Assembly (NCBI RefSeq): GCF_004362715.1
Contig: NZ_SNYC01000004.1
Span: 682,001 to 746,000 of the forward strand
Direction: 5' to 3'
Source: Pedobacter metabolipauper
GTDB taxonomy: Bacteria > Bacteroidota > Bacteroidia > Sphingobacteriales > Sphingobacteriaceae
Length of the DNA: 64,000 nucleotides
Below the pieces are notes generated by a model, which saw nothing but the letters and a program-made list of their open reading frames with translations, ran no database searches and was not told where the DNA came from. The stretch's first letter is position 1. Each line of letters opens with the position of its first letter. Positions 59,512 to 64,000 of this stretch are shown piece after piece. The position numbers were made by a program, and so were the translations under genes.

Positions 59512-61169
59512 TGTCAGCAAGTACAACTAACAGTTTCTTACAGATCCATCCAAAGGATAATGTATTGGTAGCCTTAAAAGACCTTCCAATTGGGGAGGTT
59601 ATAAATTGGGATAACCGGATTATCATATTGCAGGATGCCGTAAGGGCTAAACATAAGTTCTTTATTGATGAACTTAAGCCAGGTGAAGAAGTGATCATGT
59701 ATGGGGTGCTGGTTGGTAAAGCAATGGTTGCAATTTCCGAAGGCGGATTGATGACCACAGAAAATGTATACCATGCATCTCAGGATTATGCATACCGGGA
59801 AATAGATTGCAGCTGGCAATCACCAGATGTATCCGGTTTTGAGAGCCGTACATTCAATGGCTATCATCGCCCGGATGGAAAAGTAGGCACCGCAAATTAT
59901 TGGCTCTTTATACCAACTGTTTTTTGCGAAAACAGAAACCTGGATGTCATCAGGGAAGCATTATACAATACATTAGGCTACAATGTAACCGATAAATATA
60001 AAGACTTTACTACGCAGCTGCTGCAGGCGTACCAGGAAGGCAGATCAATAGAAACATTCAGTACAGAAACGATCGTTGCATCACATCCGGTTAAGAACCG
60101 GGTATTTAAGAACGTAGATGGAATAAAATTCCTGAATCACCAGGGAGGCTGCGGAGGCACCAGGCAAGATGCTTCTTTGCTTGGCAATTTATTGGCAGCA
60201 TACGCAGATCACCCAAATGTAGCCGGTATCACCATATTAAGTTTGGGCTGTCAGCATTTGCAAACACAAGACTTGCTTGCAGATATCCAGAAACGGAATC
60301 CGGGCTTTAATAAAAAGGTGCTCATATTTGAACAGCAGCAAAGCCAGAGTGAAGATCAGCTGATCAGGGAGGCGATCCTGCGGACCTTTGAAGGATTAAC
60401 AGAGATCAATAAAATAGAACGGGCACCGGCACCATTAAGCAAACTTTGTGTTGGGGTAAAGTGCGGAGGTAGTGATGGCTTTAGCGGCATCTCCGCAAAT
60501 CCGGCAGTTGGATATACATCAGACCTTCTGGTGGCTCTTGGAGCAAAAGTGCTGCTGGCAGAATTTCCGGAACTGTGCGGTGCAGAACAGAACCTGATAG
60601 ACCGGTGTACAGACCGTCAGACGGCAGAAAAATTCATTAAGCTCATGCGCGAATATGACGCACAGGCACATGCAGTGGGATCGGGATTTCACATGAACCC
60701 ATCGCCAGGAAACATAAAAGACGGACTTATCACAGATGCCATAAAAAGCACAGGTGCAGCAAAAAAAGGAGGAACATCACCCGTGGTAGATGTATTGGAC
60801 TATACCGAACCAGCAACCAGGCCAGGACTGAATCTGGTATGTACGCCAGGTAATGATGTAGAAGCAACAACAGGAAAAGCAGCAAGCGGAGCAACGCTGA
60901 TCCTGTTCACAACAGGCTTAGGAACGCCAACAGGAAACCCGGTATGTCCGGTAATTAAAATAGCCACAAACACGGCACTGGCAACAAGAATGAGCGACAT
61001 TATCGACATCGATACCGGGGCAATTATACGCGGAGAAAAAACAATAGAAGAGATGGGAACAGAGATTCTGGAATATTGTATCAAAGCAGCCAGTGGAGAG
61101 CTGATACCCAAAGCAGTACAGTTAAATCAGGACGATTTTATCCCCTGGAAAAGAGGAGTCTCCTTATAA
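59511..61169 (+). CDS. UxaA-family dehydratase, likely L-fuconate dehydratase
   Basis: A 552-residue protein of the altronate dehydratase (UxaA/GarD) family. It has a SAF-like N-terminal domain (residues 1-100), GYHRPDGKVGTANYW near residue 118, GGCGGTRQDASLLGN, VGVKCGGSDGFSGISANPAVG and the C-terminal TGLGTPTGNPVCPVIKIATN. Such enzymes dehydrate aldonates with a metal ion. Here its neighbours all belong to L-fucose breakdown and no enolase-type fuconate dehydratase is seen, so I infer L-fuconate as substrate. Altronate remains possible. It overlaps the mutarotase by one base. Confidence 0.88.
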   Translation: MSASTTNSFLQIHPKDNVLVALKDLPIGEVINWDNRIIILQDAVRAKHKFFIDELKPGEEVIMYGVLVGKAMVAISEGGLMTTENVYHASQDYAYREIDCSWQSPDVSGFESRTFNGYHRPDGKVGTANYWLFIPTVFCENRNLDVIREALYNTLGYNVTDKYKDFTTQLLQAYQEGRSIETFSTETIVASHPVKNRVFKNVDGIKFLNHQGGCGGTRQDASLLGNLLAAYADHPNVAGITILSLGCQHLQTQDLLADIQKRNPGFNKKVLIFEQQQSQSEDQLIREAILRTFEGLTEINKIERAPAPLSKLCVGVKCGGSDGFSGISANPAVGYTSDLLVALGAKVLLAEFPELCGAEQNLIDRCTDRQTAEKFIKLMREYDAQAHAVGSGFHMNPSPGNIKDGLITDAIKSTGAAKKGGTSPVVDVLDYTEPATRPGLNLVCTPGNDVEATTGKAASGATLILFTTGLGTPTGNPVCPVIKIATNTALATRMSDIIDIDTGAIIRGEKTIEEMGTEILEYCIKAASGELIPKAVQLNQDDFIPWKRGVSL

Positions 61170-61208
61170 ATAATTTTTAAACTAAACCCAAATCAAACAT
61201 AACTAAAT

Positions 61209-61973
61209 ATGTTCAGTTTAAACGGAAAATCAGCAGTGGTAACAGGTGGAGGAAGCGGAATTGGACGGGCAATCTCCATGCTGTTTGCAAAGCAAGGTGC
61301 GTATGTGCACATACTTGAACTCAATCAGGATGCAGCATCAGAAACCATCAGCAAAATAGAACAGTCCGGGGGGCAGGCAAAAGCCTACAGCTGCGACGTA
61401 AGTAAGCAAGTACAGGTCATTGAAGTTTTTAATGCCATCGGAGCAATAGATGTTTTGGTAAATAATGCGGGAATCGCCCATGTTGGAAAAGCGGGAACAA
61501 CCACAGAAGAAGATTTTGATAAAGTCTATAACGTAAATGTAAAAGGAGCCTATAATTGTTTGTATGCAGCCATCCCTCTATTGATAAAAAGTGGAAAGGG
61601 AGTAATCCTGAATATGGCATCAATTGCAGCAATAGTTGGCATTACAGACCGCTTTGCCTATTCAATGAGCAAAGGAGCCATCTATGCAATGACACTTTCA
61701 GTCGCACGGGATTATATGGCCGATGGAATCCGTTGCAACAGCATTTCACCAGCGCGGGTACATACACCGTTTGTTGATGGGTTTATTGCCAAGAACTATG
61801 CAGGTAAAGAAAAAGAAATTTTTGAGAAATTATCTAAAAGTCAGCCGGTAGGAAGAATGGGAAAACCAGAAGAAGTAGCCGCATTAGCGCTATATCTGTG
61901 TTCCGATGAAGCAGGATTTATCACCGGTAATGACTATCCCCTCGATGGAGGGTTTATAAAACTGAATAATTAA
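61209..61973 (+). CDS. SDR, probable 2-keto-3-deoxy-L-fuconate dehydrogenase
   Basis: A 254-residue classical SDR. VTGGGSGIGRAISMLF near residue 12 is the cofactor loop, NNAGIAHVGK near residue 88, NMASIAAIVGI gives Ser, and YSMSKGAIYAMTLSVARDY gives Tyr-x3-Lys. In the non-phosphorylated fucose route a dehydrogenase oxidises C4 of 2-keto-3-deoxy-L-fuconate with NAD+, and this is the best candidate. It follows the dehydratase by 39 bases. Confidence 0.85.
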   Translation: MFSLNGKSAVVTGGGSGIGRAISMLFAKQGAYVHILELNQDAASETISKIEQSGGQAKAYSCDVSKQVQVIEVFNAIGAIDVLVNNAGIAHVGKAGTTTEEDFDKVYNVNVKGAYNCLYAAIPLLIKSGKGVILNMASIAAIVGITDRFAYSMSKGAIYAMTLSVARDYMADGIRCNSISPARVHTPFVDGFIAKNYAGKEKEIFEKLSKSQPVGRMGKPEEVAALALYLCSDEAGFITGNDYPLDGGFIKLNN

Positions 61974-62166
61974 CTTAGATCGTTCCAATTGGATTGTCCT
62001 TAATATAAGTTGAGGATAGCAAACCACGAGCGACAACAGGTAATGCTTAAATTAAATAAATATCATTGAACATTTACTTTTAGCAGAGGTTAGATAAATA
62101 GCCTCAAGATCATGCAAAAGCTATTGATATATTAAACTATAATAAATACAAACAATATATATAAGA

Positions 62167-63010
62167 ATGAAATTAATCAGATGGGGATCTGCGGATCAGG
62201 AAAAAACAGGAGTGATCATTGACGATATTTCTTACGATACATCGGCCTTCGGCGGTGATTATAATGAGCAATTCTTTAACAATAACGGATTGGTCCGTTT
62301 AGAAGAATTTGTTAAAGCAAATCAGGGTAGGTTAATAGAAATCCCTGCCGGATCCAGGCTGGGTTCACCCATAGCACGCCCATCAAAAATAGTATGTATA
62401 GGGCTTAACTATGCCGATCATGCGAAAGAAACCAATGCGCCTATGCCACCAGAACCGGTCATCTTTATGAAGTCAACAACTGCAATGGCAGGTCCCTTCG
62501 ACGATATTGTAATTCCTAAAAATTCAGTCAAAACAGATTGGGAAGTAGAACTGGCCATAGTTATAGGTAAAAAGGCATCCTATATAGAAGAGACAGAAGC
62601 ACTGGACTACGTAGCAGGATATGTATTACACAACGATGTATCAGAACGCGAGTTTCAGATGGAGCGGAACGGAACCTGGGATAAAGGAAAGGGCTGCGAT
62701 ACGTTTGCCCCGCTCGGGCCATTCCTGGCTACACCCGATGAGATCAGTGATGTAAATAATCTTCGTCTCTGGTTAACCGTAAATGGAAAAATGATGCAGG
62801 ATGGAACTACGGCCAATTTTATCTTCAACATCCCGTTTGTAGTAGCCTATGTAAGCCAGTTCATGACCTTACTTCCTGGCGATGTCATCTCAACAGGAAC
62901 ACCTGCAGGTGTTGGGCTAGGATTTAAGCCACCCATCTATTTAAAAGAAGGAGATGTGGTAGAGTTGGGTGTTGATGGATTAGGCACTTCAAGGCAGCAG
63001 GTTAAAAACT

Positions 63011-63024
<14 letters not shown>
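62167..63024 (+). CDS. FAH-family hydrolase, probable 2,4-diketo-3-deoxy-L-fuconate hydrolase
   Basis: A 285-residue fumarylacetoacetate hydrolase-fold protein. CIGLNYADHAKETNAP near residue 78 and DWEVELAIVIGKKA supply Glu/Asp metal ligands, HNDVSEREFQMERNG and DTFAPLGPFLATPDE follow, and the ending is GDVISTGTPAGVGLG. In the fucose cluster it should cleave the C-C bond of 2,4-diketo-3-deoxy-L-fuconate to pyruvate and L-lactate. It overlaps the lactonase by 14 bases. A 193-base gap without a recognised feature lies upstream. Confidence 0.9.

Positions 63025-64000
<976 letters not shown>

Noticed and set aside
61974..62166. Possible regulatory RNA in the 193-base gap before the FAH-family gene
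   Set aside because: I saw no stable hairpin, tRNA-like arm or recognised riboswitch core; the gap is AT-rich and unremarkable.

Overview
The window looks like a chromosome segment of a Bacteroidota bacterium, most likely a Sphingobacteriaceae member close to Pedobacter. The grounds are a type IX secretion/gliding pair (GldJ, PorV), many Bacteroidota-restricted families (DUF4159, DUF4834, DUF6427, DUF2480, DUF3108, DUF3109), start sites without Shine-Dalgarno sequences, and several -7 boxes of the TAnnTTTG type. I saw no tRNA, rRNA, CRISPR array, transposase, integrase or phage gene, so this is a mostly housekeeping stretch with accessory islands.

Layout. 1-5.7 kb: rsmE, a DUF4159 gene and a biotinyl-domain protein, then gldJ diverging from porV-ispF. 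5.7-8.1 kb: a leftward run of pirin, YceI, a Crp/Fnr regulator and a tiny Cys-rich membrane protein. 8.1-14.0 kb: the most unusual block. A leftward operon encodes a serine esterase, an ATP-grasp ligase with a Lys/Ala/Pro repeat tail, a YbdK-type carboxylate-amine ligase, a class I glutamine amidotransferase and a second ATP-grasp-like protein. A second esterase diverges from it. I read this as an uncharacterised amide or peptide-like metabolite pathway. 14.0-18.8 kb: an NAD(P)-binding protein, SemiSWEET, TypA/BipA, an SDR and a DJ-1/PfpI protein. 18.8-31.4 kb: glycosyltransferases, methyltransferases and a Wzx-like flippase of a surface polysaccharide locus, split by a rightward tricorn-like protease, methyltransferase and rhomboid protease. 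31.4-33.3 kb: DinB-like protein, YjjG-like phosphatase and upp. 33.4-49.5 kb: uvrB and a long rightward series tied mainly to the envelope (YfhO, LpxH-like hydrolase, glycosyltransferase, coaX, outer-membrane barrel, LptC, PpiD-like foldase, rfbA).

49.5-54.7 kb: a GntR(YtrA-like)-controlled ABC transporter operon with a clear operator, followed by a GIN-domain protein and a thioredoxin-like lipid- or periplasm-facing protein. 55.2-64 kb: an L-fucose utilisation cluster: secreted GH29 alpha-L-fucosidase, FucP-like symporter, RhaM-type mutarotase, UxaA-family dehydratase, SDR dehydrogenase, FAH-family hydrolase, fuconolactonase and the start of a second SDR. Together these can make the non-phosphorylated fucose route to pyruvate plus lactate, with the UxaA-family protein apparently taking the place of the usual enolase-superfamily L-fuconate dehydratase.

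The non-coding gaps at 49.5, 54.8-55.0 and 57.4-57.7 kb carry copies of a roughly 85-90 bp imperfect palindrome with TAAAAT...ATTTTA ends. Two of these copies sit in 142-bp direct repeats that flank the fucosidase gene. I regard this repeat family and the amidoligase operon as the two most interesting features.
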